This document shows positions 23,185-31,328 of a DNA stretch of 34,468 nucleotides, piece by piece. The first letter of the stretch is position 1, and each line of letters begins with the position of its first letter. The notes under the pieces were generated by a model, which made no database searches, was not told the DNA's origin, and saw nothing but the letters and a program-made list of their open reading frames with translations. The translations under genes and the position numbers were made by a program. The stretch comes from Chloroflexota bacterium (GTDB lineage: Bacteria > Chloroflexota > Anaerolineae > Aggregatilineales > Phototrophicaceae): positions 1 to 34,468 of the forward strand of contig QUBZ01000047.1 of NCBI GenBank assembly GCA_014338005.1, read 5' to 3'.

Positions 23185-24645
23185 GTGATTAACCAGAATC
23201 AGGCAGCCCGTATCGGCATCACGGGGCCGCTCTCCATTTATGGTTGGAGCCACCTGGATGCTGTTTTGCTGGCTTCGCTGGCGACGGAATCGCCGCTGCT
23301 GCTGGTCGGGCCGCATGGTACGGCCAAGTCCCTGTTGATCGAGCGGATTGCTGGGGCGCTGGGCCTCTCGATGCGGCATTACAATGCTTCGCTGTTGAAT
23401 TATGATGATCTAGTCGGTATTCCCGTGCCGGAGGAAGATAATAACAGCCTGCGGTTTATCGCCACGCCGGGTTCGATCTGGGATGCCGAGTTCGTGTTTT
23501 TTGATGAAATTTCCCGCTGCCGCCCTGATTTGCAGAACAAAATGTTTCCGATTATCCACGAGCGGCGCGTAGCGGGCATTCAGTTGTCCCGGCTGCGTCA
23601 TCGCTGGTCGGCGATGAACCCGCCGGCCCCGGACGAACCCCTGCCGAACAATGCCAACCAGCCGATGAACTATTATCTCGGCTCCGAGCCGCTTGACCCG
23701 GCGCTGGCCGATCGCTTTCCATTTGTGGTGGCCGTTCCTGACTGGCAGCAGCTTTCAAAAGACGACCGCCGGCGGGTGGTTTCGCACCAGGAAAGCGTGG
23801 AATACACGCCGGCGGACGATGCGCTGTCCGGCCTGCCGGAACTGGTGGACGCCTGCGCCGCGCGCATTGCTGCCCTGGAAGTGGAACTGGATGATTGGGT
23901 GTCCGATTACCTGCTGCTGGTGATGGACTTGCTGGATAAAGCGCAGTTAGCCCAAAGCCCTCGGCGCGCCCGGATGCTGGCGCGTTCGGTGATTGCCGTC
24001 CATGCCGCCCGGCTGGTGCTGGAAGGCGAGGACGCCAGCCTGGACGACAGCGCCGAAATCGCGCTGATGTACGGCCTGCCGCAGAACGCGGCGGAAGTGC
24101 CGCCCTCGCAGGCGACGGTAGCGGCGGTACACCGGCAGGCGTGGGAAATCGCCTCGCTGATGGATGATGATGTCTGGCGGCAAATCCTGGAAGAACGGGA
24201 TTTTGCCCGCCGGGTGGTGATGGCCGACCAGTTGGGGTTTGATGATCTGGATATCTCGCGCCTGATTACGCAAGCCCTGGGCGCTGAGGCCTCCGAACCC
24301 CGGCGGATCGGCCTGGGGACGGCGATTTTCCTGGCTTATCGTGATCGCCGCGAATTAACCTCCGCCGCCTGGGAGCCGCTGGCGCAGCTGGCGGCACGTG
24401 TGCTGGAGCCGCGCCCGATGTCGGCGCCGGTTCGTCCCGGTTCGGACGTGACGGTATGGCAGGAGATTAAAGATTGGCTGGCCGAGCCGGATGACAGCGC
24501 GAACAACTTTTTGTCGAGGCTGATGCGGAACTATGTTCTGTGCGGCTTCCCGGAGTTGTGGCGGCGCGAAAACTGGCGGGAGGCATTAGATCGTTTTGTC
24601 GCCGACCTGGAGTTATTCAGCATTCGGGAAGTGAATCAGCCATGA
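23185..24645 (+). CDS. MoxR-type AAA+ ATPase
   Basis: 486 residues. The AAA+ core (about 15-190) has Walker A GPHGTAKS at 42-49, Walker B ending in Asp107-Glu108 (FVFFDEIS), a sensor-1 Asn145 in SAMNPP, and Arg177 in DPALADRF as arginine-finger candidate. A lid and a long alpha-helical C-terminal region (about 200-486) follow without a motif I can name. MoxR ATPases usually act as chaperones with a VWA-domain partner, and such a protein is encoded two genes on. GTG 23185 has AGGGAG 8 nt upstream and is preferred to GTG 23167, which precedes that site. The stop overlaps the next start (ATGA). Confidence 0.88.
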   Translation: MINQNQAARIGITGPLSIYGWSHLDAVLLASLATESPLLLVGPHGTAKSLLIERIAGALGLSMRHYNASLLNYDDLVGIPVPEEDNNSLRFIATPGSIWDAEFVFFDEISRCRPDLQNKMFPIIHERRVAGIQLSRLRHRWSAMNPPAPDEPLPNNANQPMNYYLGSEPLDPALADRFPFVVAVPDWQQLSKDDRRRVVSHQESVEYTPADDALSGLPELVDACAARIAALEVELDDWVSDYLLLVMDLLDKAQLAQSPRRARMLARSVIAVHAARLVLEGEDASLDDSAEIALMYGLPQNAAEVPPSQATVAAVHRQAWEIASLMDDDVWRQILEERDFARRVVMADQLGFDDLDISRLITQALGAEASEPRRIGLGTAIFLAYRDRRELTSAAWEPLAQLAARVLEPRPMSAPVRPGSDVTVWQEIKDWLAEPDDSANNFLSRLMRNYVLCGFPELWRRENWREALDRFVADLELFSIREVNQP

Positions 24646-25325
24646 GCCAGCAGCAAAACGCGCCCGGCCCGGCCCGTCCTAGCCCATTTGCCGCTGCCGG
24701 TCAGCGCCCGGCCAGCGGCCCTCCGCGCCCGGCCAACAGCCCCGCGCCCGCCGCGCCGCCGGGCCAGCGATTGGGCGGGCTGCCCCGGTTTGGCCCAAAT
24801 AAAACCCATTGGCGTATCGTGCCGGTGACCGATTCTGTCGTGCGTTTTGATCTGCGGGGATTGGGCGACCCGTTTCACCGGCTGCTGGGCAAACCGCTGG
24901 ATGTCAGACTGGCGGATGCCGAGGCGGCCATTAAAACCATCGAAACCGGCGGCGAGTATTTAAACGATCTGGAAATGCTGCTGGAAACGGCCTGGCAGGA
25001 ATACAATCTGCATGGGGCGGTACTTCTGTACCCCTGGCGCAAAGAACTGCCCCACGTTATGGTGGGGCGTGTGGTGACAGGGGATGACACCGATGATGAA
25101 GAATATGAAGACGATAAACCGGCTGCGCCGGTCTTTCTGCGGGCGCTGGATATGTGCCTGGTGATGAATATTCTGGCGCGCACCCGGTCAAACATTCTGC
25201 TAAGCCGCGCGCCGCTGGGCCTGGAATACCAATATCTGGGCCAATCGCTGTTCACCGATGACCCGCGCCTGGTCACGCTGGCGCGGGCGACGGGCTGCAT
25301 CGAAGAACCGCTGATGATGAAATGA
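24642..25325 (+). CDS. Unassigned protein between MoxR and VWA genes
   Basis: 227 residues, translationally coupled to the MoxR gene by ATGA overlap. I do not recognise the family. Residues 1-48 are a disordered-looking Pro/Ala/Gln segment with no signal peptide or membrane helix. Residues 50-227 look folded: an initial HWRIVPVTDSVVRFDLRG strand region, helices around DLEMLLETAWQEYNLHGA, an acidic loop at about 147-160 (GDDTDDEEYEDD), and a C-terminal half with VFLRALDMCLVMNILARTR. It may be the adaptor or client of the ATPase and the VWA protein; that is inferred only from operon position. The ATG 24642 start is set by the overlap. Confidence 0.78.
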   Translation: MSQQQNAPGPARPSPFAAAGQRPASGPPRPANSPAPAAPPGQRLGGLPRFGPNKTHWRIVPVTDSVVRFDLRGLGDPFHRLLGKPLDVRLADAEAAIKTIETGGEYLNDLEMLLETAWQEYNLHGAVLLYPWRKELPHVMVGRVVTGDDTDDEEYEDDKPAAPVFLRALDMCLVMNILARTRSNILLSRAPLGLEYQYLGQSLFTDDPRLVTLARATGCIEEPLMMK

Positions 25326-25356
25326 CCTTTCGTGGATTGCCGGAAAGGACGAACCC

Positions 25357-26754
25357 ATGCAGGCAGCGGATGAAAGTATGAGGCTGGCTGCTCGGCTGGT
25401 GGGCTGCGTGCCTGCCGCCACCATCGAAATGGAGACGCTGTGCCGTCTGGCGGGCGTAAAAGTCAGTTCAGCCGTGCCGACGGCGGCGGTTGAGTGCGTT
25501 CATCGCCCGCATCTGCTGATTAACCCGGATTTCGCTGCCCGGCACTGCCAGCGCGATGAACATCTTTTCCTGCTGGTGATGCACGAGCTGTGGCATATCA
25601 TCCTGGCGCACACCCGCTTGCAGCCGCGCATGACGCCCGCGCACAACGTCGCTTTCGACGCGATCATCAATGCTGGGCTGTCGCGGCAGTACAACCAACC
25701 AGAATATCGCGGATTTTTTGAGGCTTTAAATCCGCCTGACCAGTTTCCGCATCTGCTGCTGCGCCCGCCGGAAGGCTGGCCGTCCAACCCCGTTTACCCG
25801 GAGGTTGGCCCGGCGGGGACGCGGCAGATTTTGGAACGGCTGTATCCGCCGCCCGGCGCGAAGGCCGCCCCGATGCCTTTTTATGATGAAATCCTCCAAC
25901 TGCTGCGCCGGTATGCCGAAGAAAATGGCTGGGTGTGGCCCGCCGGCGAGCCGTTTTTGCTGGGCGATCATGATAACCTGAACGCCGAAGGCAAAGCTCT
26001 GGCCGACCCGCTGTTAGGCGATCTGCTGCGCCGCATCGCCAGTAAGATGCCGGCGCAGGTGGGCGAACGCGGGCCCGGCGGCACGCACCAGGAGCAGGCG
26101 GAAGATGTGGCCGCAGCTACCGAACGCGCCCGCCGCGCTTTTTCACAGATTTTGCAGCGTTGTTTAGGCCCGCGCGCCGGGGGACAGCGCCGCCGCGCGC
26201 GAGTGCCCGTCAGCAGCATCACCGGGACGGGCGTGCTGCCGAACCCCCGCGACCGCCTGGCGTCGGCCCGGCAGCGTTTGGGGCTGCCGGGGACGATCTG
26301 GAATCAGGCCGGGATGGTGCGCGCGCGTGTTCCCGAAAAACCAAGCAAGGCGCACATTTACCTGGATGTGTCCGGCTCGATGGCCGAAGTGCTGCCGCAC
26401 GTCCTGGGGCTGGTTTTACCCTATGTCGCCAGGGGGCAGGCGGAAGTTTTCCAGTTTTCCACGTTCGTCGAGCCGCTGCCGTTCGCCCAACTGCGGCAGG
26501 GACGGCTGCAAACCACCGGCGGGACGGACATCAACTGCGTGCTGGAACATGCTCTGGCAGTCGAGCCGGCGGCGCATAAAGTGCTGCTGCTGACCGACGG
26601 CGCGACCGGCACGCCGGAAGATCGGCTGGCCGACCAGATGCGCGGGCGGAACATCCGCGTGTACGTCGTGCTGCCCGCCGAATCGGCCTGGGAAGATGAT
26701 CTGCGCGAGCTGGCCGCTTTTATGGCCGTCCTGCCGCCGCTGTGGGGCGCATGA
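25357..26754 (+). CDS. VWA-domain protein with N-terminal HExxH (DUF2201-like metallopeptidase) region
   Basis: 465 residues. The N-terminal part carries VMHELWHIILAH: His76-Glu77 and His80 make an HExxH zinc site, with His85 as a possible further ligand. This is typical of DUF2201-like vWA-linked putative metallopeptidases. A Pro-rich and then charged middle region follows. The C-terminal VWA domain (about 330-460) has an intact MIDAS: Asp337-x-Ser339-x-Ser341 (DVSGS), Thr390/Asp391 in TTGGTDIN, and Asp414 in LLTDGATG. ATG 25357 has AAGGA 7 nt upstream. No signal peptide. Probably the metal-dependent partner of the MoxR ATPase. Whether it is a protease is untested. Confidence 0.85.
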   Translation: MQAADESMRLAARLVGCVPAATIEMETLCRLAGVKVSSAVPTAAVECVHRPHLLINPDFAARHCQRDEHLFLLVMHELWHIILAHTRLQPRMTPAHNVAFDAIINAGLSRQYNQPEYRGFFEALNPPDQFPHLLLRPPEGWPSNPVYPEVGPAGTRQILERLYPPPGAKAAPMPFYDEILQLLRRYAEENGWVWPAGEPFLLGDHDNLNAEGKALADPLLGDLLRRIASKMPAQVGERGPGGTHQEQAEDVAAATERARRAFSQILQRCLGPRAGGQRRRARVPVSSITGTGVLPNPRDRLASARQRLGLPGTIWNQAGMVRARVPEKPSKAHIYLDVSGSMAEVLPHVLGLVLPYVARGQAEVFQFSTFVEPLPFAQLRQGRLQTTGGTDINCVLEHALAVEPAAHKVLLLTDGATGTPEDRLADQMRGRNIRVYVVLPAESAWEDDLRELAAFMAVLPPLWGA

Positions 26755-26763
26755 CGGCTGTTT

Positions 26764-28794
26764 TTAAGCCTGATCGCCGGTGGTGTAGCGGTCGAACCAC
26801 TCGACCATGTGTGTTAACCGGCTGATGCGGTGTTCGGGTTCGCCCGACCGCGACAGTTCATGCCCTTCACGCGGGAAGCGCACCAGTTCGACTGTACCGC
26901 CGCTGCGATGTACGTAAGCAAAAAGCTGCTCGCCCTCCGAAATCGGCACGCGGAAATCGTTCTCGCTGTGCACAAGCAGCAGCGGAGTTTTGATTTTGTG
27001 GGCGTGCGCCAGCGGCGACTGCTGCCACAAAAACATCGGATCGTCCCACATCTCCACGCCATATTCCGTGCCGATGAAGCTGAAAATATCGGTCGTGCCG
27101 GTGAAACTGAGCAGGTTATAAACGCCGCGCTGCGCCACTGCCGCCTGGAAGCGGTCGGTATGGCCGACAATCCAGGCGACCATGTAACCGCCGTATGAAC
27201 CGCCGGTAATCGCCATGCGTGACGGGTCAACGAAACCCTTCTCCAACAGTGCATCCACGCCGGCCATCAGGTCTTCGTAGGCCACGTCACCCCAGGCGGC
27301 GTGCAGCGCCATCTGGAACGCCTCGCCGTAACCGTCCGCGCCGCGCGGATTGGCGTAAAACACGACATACCCGCGCGCGGCATGGAACTGCCATTCGTGC
27401 CACATGGATTTCATGCTCGGCCCCCACATGACGTGCGGGCCGCCATGAATATTAAAGGCCAGCGGGTAGGTTTTACCGGCCTCGTAACCGACCGGCAGCA
27501 TGTACCAGCCCTGGATTTCGATACCGGCAGGGGATGTCCAGCGCAGTTCGTGGGTTTCCTGGACGATCACGCGCTCTAGGAATTTTTGATTAACTGCTGT
27601 CAGCGGCGTGAGCGAGTCCGCGTCGGGGGACTGCCAGTACAGTTCGGACGGGTTCGACGGTGTGCTGGCGGCAAAGGCGATGCCGCCGTTTTGGCTTATG
27701 TCCAGGTTTTCGGCGTGCATCTCGCCGGCGATGATTTTTTCAACCGCGCCGTCGGCCAGCGTCAGCCGGTAGATTTCGATGCGGCCCGAACTAAGCGCCG
27801 TAAAAACCAGGCCGCTGCTGTCCGGCAGCCAGCGGAAATCGGCAGCCGAACGGTCGAAGGTCAGCGTCAGGTCGCGCGGCTCGCCGCCGTCTGCCGGTAA
27901 AACCGTCAGCCGCGTGATCCGTTCGCTGATGCGTTCGCGCGGGTAGCGCACGTAGGCCACCCAGCGGCCATCGGGCGAGGGTAGGGGGGCATGGCTGGCA
28001 TAATCATCGCCGGTCAGTTCTTCGTGCGCGCCGTCACCGACGCGAATGCGGTACAGGGTGCTCCAGCGCCAGGGTTCGCCGCGTTCGGGATCGTCGGTGC
28101 GGGCCGTGTACAGGTACTGGCCGTCCGGCGACCACTGCGGCTGGCTGTGGTCGGCGTCTATGCCGGTCAGCCGGCGTGGTTTGGCTTCGTCATCATCGGT
28201 GGGAATTACGTAAACCTGCGCGAAGCGGTCGTCCAGGTAGGCTGTGCCGCTGCGGTAGGGAATGCGCCGCACGATGCGCGGGTCCCAACGCCGTGCCTCG
28301 TCGTATTCTTTGCGTTCTTTGCGGTGTTTATTTTCCAGCTTGTCGGATGGCTGCGGCTCTTCCTCGCCGCGATCTTCGTGTTCCCACTCGTGGGCGTTGG
28401 CGGCGCTTAAAAAAGCGATCTGCCGGCCGTCCGGCGACCAGGCCGGGCTGTGCGCGCCGTTGGGCATATGTGTGAGCGAGCGGGGTTCGCCGCCCGGTTC
28501 AACCACCGGCAGCAGGTAAAGCTGTGATTTTTCGTTGCGAGCAGAGGTAAATGCCAGCGTTTTGCCATCAGGGCTCCAGCGCGGTTGGGTGTCTTTTCCG
28601 CTGCGGGTGATCTGGATGGGTTTTCCACCGGCGGTCGAAACCAGCCAGATATTACGTTTATAGCCGTTTTCCAGCCCGTCAATCGTGACCTGCACGTAGG
28701 CGATCCAGCGCCCGTCAGGGCTGATGCGGGGGTCTTCGATGGTGGTGATGTGGCAGAGGTCTTCCGCCGTGATGGGTCGTTTGTCCTGAACCAT
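26764..28794 (-). CDS. S9-family peptidase (acylaminoacyl-peptidase/prolyl oligopeptidase type)
   Basis: 676 residues. An N-terminal beta-propeller (about 15-400) has repeats such as SPDGRWIAYVQ, WSPDGKTLAFTSA and WSPDGRQIAFLSA. The C-terminal alpha/beta-hydrolase has an intact triad: Ser533 (GGSYGGY), Asp613 (HSENDFRVP) and His645 (EGHELS). It cleaves short peptides, commonly after proline or from acylated N-termini. No signal peptide, so cytosolic. ATG 28794 has AAGGA 6 nt upstream, and a promoter lies at 28842-28871. A charged insert (about 148-163; KHRKERKEYDEARRW) interrupts the propeller. It is convergent with the VWA gene, 9 bp apart. Confidence 0.95.
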   Translation of the reverse strand: MVQDKRPITAEDLCHITTIEDPRISPDGRWIAYVQVTIDGLENGYKRNIWLVSTAGGKPIQITRSGKDTQPRWSPDGKTLAFTSARNEKSQLYLLPVVEPGGEPRSLTHMPNGAHSPAWSPDGRQIAFLSAANAHEWEHEDRGEEEPQPSDKLENKHRKERKEYDEARRWDPRIVRRIPYRSGTAYLDDRFAQVYVIPTDDDEAKPRRLTGIDADHSQPQWSPDGQYLYTARTDDPERGEPWRWSTLYRIRVGDGAHEELTGDDYASHAPLPSPDGRWVAYVRYPRERISERITRLTVLPADGGEPRDLTLTFDRSAADFRWLPDSSGLVFTALSSGRIEIYRLTLADGAVEKIIAGEMHAENLDISQNGGIAFAASTPSNPSELYWQSPDADSLTPLTAVNQKFLERVIVQETHELRWTSPAGIEIQGWYMLPVGYEAGKTYPLAFNIHGGPHVMWGPSMKSMWHEWQFHAARGYVVFYANPRGADGYGEAFQMALHAAWGDVAYEDLMAGVDALLEKGFVDPSRMAITGGSYGGYMVAWIVGHTDRFQAAVAQRGVYNLLSFTGTTDIFSFIGTEYGVEMWDDPMFLWQQSPLAHAHKIKTPLLLVHSENDFRVPISEGEQLFAYVHRSGGTVELVRFPREGHELSRSGEPEHRISRLTHMVEWFDRYTTGDQA

Positions 28795-28841
28795 GACGAT
28801 CCTTTATGATGAGGTCAGTTGTGTGAAAAAAAGTGTGAACG

Positions 28842-28871
28842 ATTATAACGCAGATTGCTGGGCGGCGTGAA
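28842..28871 (-). promoter_or_regulatory. Promoter for the S9 peptidase gene
   Basis: On the minus strand TTCACG (28871-28866) is followed after 18 bp by a perfect TATAAT (28847-28842). The leader is about 40 nt. On the plus strand the same bases give TATAAC (28844-28849), with TTGTGT (28819-28824) 19 bp upstream, so the divergent sigma gene may use an overlapping promoter. Confidence 0.6.
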
Positions 28872-28885
28872 CCTTTTACCCCCGG

Positions 28886-28909
28886 CCTCGTAACAGGGAT
28901 TGTACGAGG
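28886..28909. promoter_or_regulatory. Inverted repeat in the leader of the sigma factor gene
   Basis: CCTCGTA (28886-28892) and TACGAGG (28903-28909) are a perfect 7-bp dyad around 10 bp, ending 21 bp before the sigma gene start. It could be an operator or an mRNA hairpin that holds the upstream edge of the ribosome site. No regulator is known. Confidence 0.4.
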
Positions 28910-28930
28910 GAAACAGCCGGAGTAGCGGGC

Positions 28931-29470
28931 TTGCAACGGGACGAAGACCTGGCGAGAGGTTTGCAGCAGGGCCACCGAGGTGACCTGGTTGAACTGGTCG
29001 AGCGGCATCACAGCCCGCTGCTGGGATATTTATACCGGATGACGGGCGGCGACCGCTCGCTGGCGGAAGACCTGGCGCAGGAAACTTTCGTGCGGGTGCT
29101 GCGCGGCATTGCCAGCTACCGGTATCCGCGCCCGTTTAAACCCTGGCTGTACAGCATCGCCACTAACCTGGCGCGAGATTATTACAAACAGGCCGATCAG
29201 CGCCATACCATCTCGATGCCAGAAGACCCGCCGCCGGATGAAAGCGCCGCGCCGGAGGAACGTCTGATTGACGACATGCAGGCGCAGCAGATCGCCCTGG
29301 CGCTGATGAACCTGCCGGCGCACCAGCGGGAAGCGGTTATCCTGCGTTATTACCAGGAACTCTCGCTGGCGGAGATTGCCGAGGCGCTGGCGATTCCGGT
29401 GGGGACGGTGAAATCTCGCCTGAGCCTGGGGATAAGCCGGCTGCGGGAACTGGTATTGGAGCGAGAATGA
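28931..29470 (+). CDS. ECF-type sigma-70 family RNA polymerase sigma factor
   Basis: 179 residues, normal ECF length. Sigma region 2 (about 18-85) has LVERHHSPLLGYLYRMTGG then AEDLAQETFVRVLRGI and FKPWLYSIATNLARDYYK. Region 4 (about 120-175) has LPAHQREAVILRYYQELSLA followed by the helix-turn-helix AEIAEALAIPVGTVKSRL. The start is TTG 28931, with GGAG 8 nt upstream. It leads a run of six genes, the next of which starts inside its stop codon. No classical zinc anti-sigma gene is adjacent, so the neighbouring membrane protein may take that role. It likely senses envelope stress or a compound moved by the transporter; this is inference. Confidence 0.92.
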   Translation: MQRDEDLARGLQQGHRGDLVELVERHHSPLLGYLYRMTGGDRSLAEDLAQETFVRVLRGIASYRYPRPFKPWLYSIATNLARDYYKQADQRHTISMPEDPPPDESAAPEERLIDDMQAQQIALALMNLPAHQREAVILRYYQELSLAEIAEALAIPVGTVKSRLSLGISRLRELVLERE

Positions 29471-30333
29471 TGGCCGACGAGCGACACATCTACAGAGAAG
29501 ACGACGAACAACGCCGTCTGCGGGCGCTGCTGGCCGAGGATGCTGAGACACCGGAAGAAACCGAGGCGCTGCTGGAGACGGTTCGTTTTATCCGGCGGTG
29601 GGACGCGCCTTCTCCGACGCCGCAGGAAACCGCGCGGCTGGTCGAAAAGCTGCTGCCGGAACTGCCGAAGCCGGAGCGCCGGCATCCTGGGCAGTGGTGG
29701 CCGCTGCTGATTTTGCGCGCCGAAGCGCGAATCATCCGCCGTGAAATCTGGCTGGCTTCGGCGCTGGTGATGGCGCTGGGTGTGCTGACGACACTCGGCA
29801 TCAACAGCACAAACGCCGCCACGCCGCTGACCATCCTCGCGCCGGTGGTGGCGGCGGTTGGCATGGCGCTGCTCTACGACTCTGATATGGAGCAGGTGTT
29901 GGAACTGGCGGACTCGACAGCGGTTTCGGCGCGTTTGCTGCTGCTGGCGCGGCTGACCCTGGTATTTGGGTTTAATCTGGCGCTTGGCCTGGGCGGGAGT
30001 GTGGCGCTGTCGCTGCTGCGCGCCGATATGCTGCTGTGGCCGCTGGTGATGTCCTGGCTGGCGCCGATGGCGTTCCTGTCGGCGCTGGCTTTTTTGCTCA
30101 GTGTTGTGACGGGGGATGCCATCGCCGGGGCGGTCTTCAGTCTGGCGATCTGGGGAATGCACGTTTTTGTGCGTTCGATGCCCGCATCCGGCGACCTGTC
30201 TTGGATTTTATCGCTGCCCGGCTTGGCCGATCCAGCCGCCCGCCCGTTCCTGTTTGCGGCGGCGCTGCTGCTGGTGATGGCCGCCCTATGGCTGGCCGGT
30301 GATTCCGAACGGAGAATGGGAGAAACGCTGTGA
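29467..30333 (+). CDS. ABC-2-like membrane protein with cytosolic N-terminal domain (candidate sigma anchor)
   Basis: 288 residues. Residues 1 to about 92 are charged and soluble (REDDEQRRLRALLAEDAETP and SPTPQETARLVEKLLPEL). Six hydrophobic helices follow (about 95-285). Between helices 2 and 3, DMEQVLELADSTAVSARLLL matches the pattern of ABC-2 permeases, where a similar segment precedes the third helix. The start overlaps the sigma stop (ATGA), giving tight coupling. Such an arrangement, sigma factor followed by a membrane protein with a cytosolic N-terminus, is common for anti-sigma factors, but no zinc-binding HxxxCxxC motif is present. The dual transporter/anti-sigma role is a hypothesis. 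Confidence 0.72.
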   Translation: MMADERHIYREDDEQRRLRALLAEDAETPEETEALLETVRFIRRWDAPSPTPQETARLVEKLLPELPKPERRHPGQWWPLLILRAEARIIRREIWLASALVMALGVLTTLGINSTNAATPLTILAPVVAAVGMALLYDSDMEQVLELADSTAVSARLLLLARLTLVFGFNLALGLGGSVALSLLRADMLLWPLVMSWLAPMAFLSALAFLLSVVTGDAIAGAVFSLAIWGMHVFVRSMPASGDLSWILSLPGLADPAARPFLFAAALLLVMAALWLAGDSERRMGETL

Positions 30334-31301
30334 GTGGTAAAGCTGAGGACTTCAAAATAGTTAACCCGCGTTTTTCGCTGCCGGTCAGCGCGTTTAAAAC
30401 GGGCGTGCTGTATCTGGCCGCCCTCGCCGGGTTGGTTTTCGTCATCAGCCGTGTCCCGCGCGACTTCAGCATGCCGCTGGACGAGACTCGTCCGCTGGCG
30501 CAAGGGGCGGCGGTGGCGCTGGGTGGGCTGGCGGCCTGGGGTTTGATCGGCGCGGGGCGGGCCGTACTGCGCCGCCCGAAGCAGATCGCCTGGCAGGTGA
30601 GCCTGCGTCTGATGGGGTGGGCCGGTCTGGTCGCCAGCGCCGCCGGGGTGCTGGTGCTGGTTTCCGGGGATAACACTCCGCCGACCGGGCTGCCGGTAGC
30701 CGGCCCGCTGCGCGCCGTTGAAGCGGTTATCCCGCTGGTGCTGGCGGTACAGGCCGCGCTGATTTTTTCGCCGGACGACGAACCGGCGCTGGAAGTGATG
30801 CTGGCCTGCCCGCGCCCGATCTCGTGGCTGCTGCTGGAAAGGCTGATGGTGCTGTTCCTGGCGCAGGCGGGCGTGGCGCTGGCCGGGGTGGTGATAAGCC
30901 GGGCGCTGCTGCCGGAACTGGATGTGCCGCTGGCGCTGGCGCGCTGGCTGCCGCCGGCATTTTTCCTGGCCGGGGTGGGGGTTTATGTCACGCTGCGGTC
31001 GCGGGTAGCGGCCTTCGGCGCGGCGGTGGCCGGGGTGGTGTGGTTTGTGTTTGCGCTTTTCGGGCGCGGGCTGATGCCGGGCGTGCCGACCTTCTGGCCG
31101 CTGACGCTGCTTCAGCCGTTCATCTGGGCGTTTAACCCGTATTTGCAGCCGGAGGACGTGCTAACAGCAGATTATAACCTCAACCGGGTGATCGTTCTTT
31201 CCATCGGCGTGCTGCTGCTGGTGGCCGCCGTTCGTCATCTGCGCGATGAGGAGCGCGTGTTGGGTGGGGCGCGTCCGGCATCCGGCAGCACATCTTCGTA
31301 G
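30330..31301 (+). CDS. ABC-2-like integral membrane protein
   Basis: 323 residues with about eight hydrophobic segments and no conserved enzyme motif. The segment DDEPALEVMLACPRPISWLL followed by LERLMVLFLAQAGVAL has the form seen before helix 3 of ABC-2 permeases, and equals in pattern those of the three neighbouring genes. It probably forms part of the export channel. GTG 30330 overlaps the preceding stop (GTGA). The C-terminal tail is Ser/Gly-rich and polar. Family membership is inferred from pattern and context. Confidence 0.7.
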   Translation: MSGKAEDFKIVNPRFSLPVSAFKTGVLYLAALAGLVFVISRVPRDFSMPLDETRPLAQGAAVALGGLAAWGLIGAGRAVLRRPKQIAWQVSLRLMGWAGLVASAAGVLVLVSGDNTPPTGLPVAGPLRAVEAVIPLVLAVQAALIFSPDDEPALEVMLACPRPISWLLLERLMVLFLAQAGVALAGVVISRALLPELDVPLALARWLPPAFFLAGVGVYVTLRSRVAAFGAAVAGVVWFVFALFGRGLMPGVPTFWPLTLLQPFIWAFNPYLQPEDVLTADYNLNRVIVLSIGVLLLVAAVRHLRDEERVLGGARPASGSTSS

Positions 31302-31328
31302 ACTTTATGGCACAAGGAGGACTGTGAT

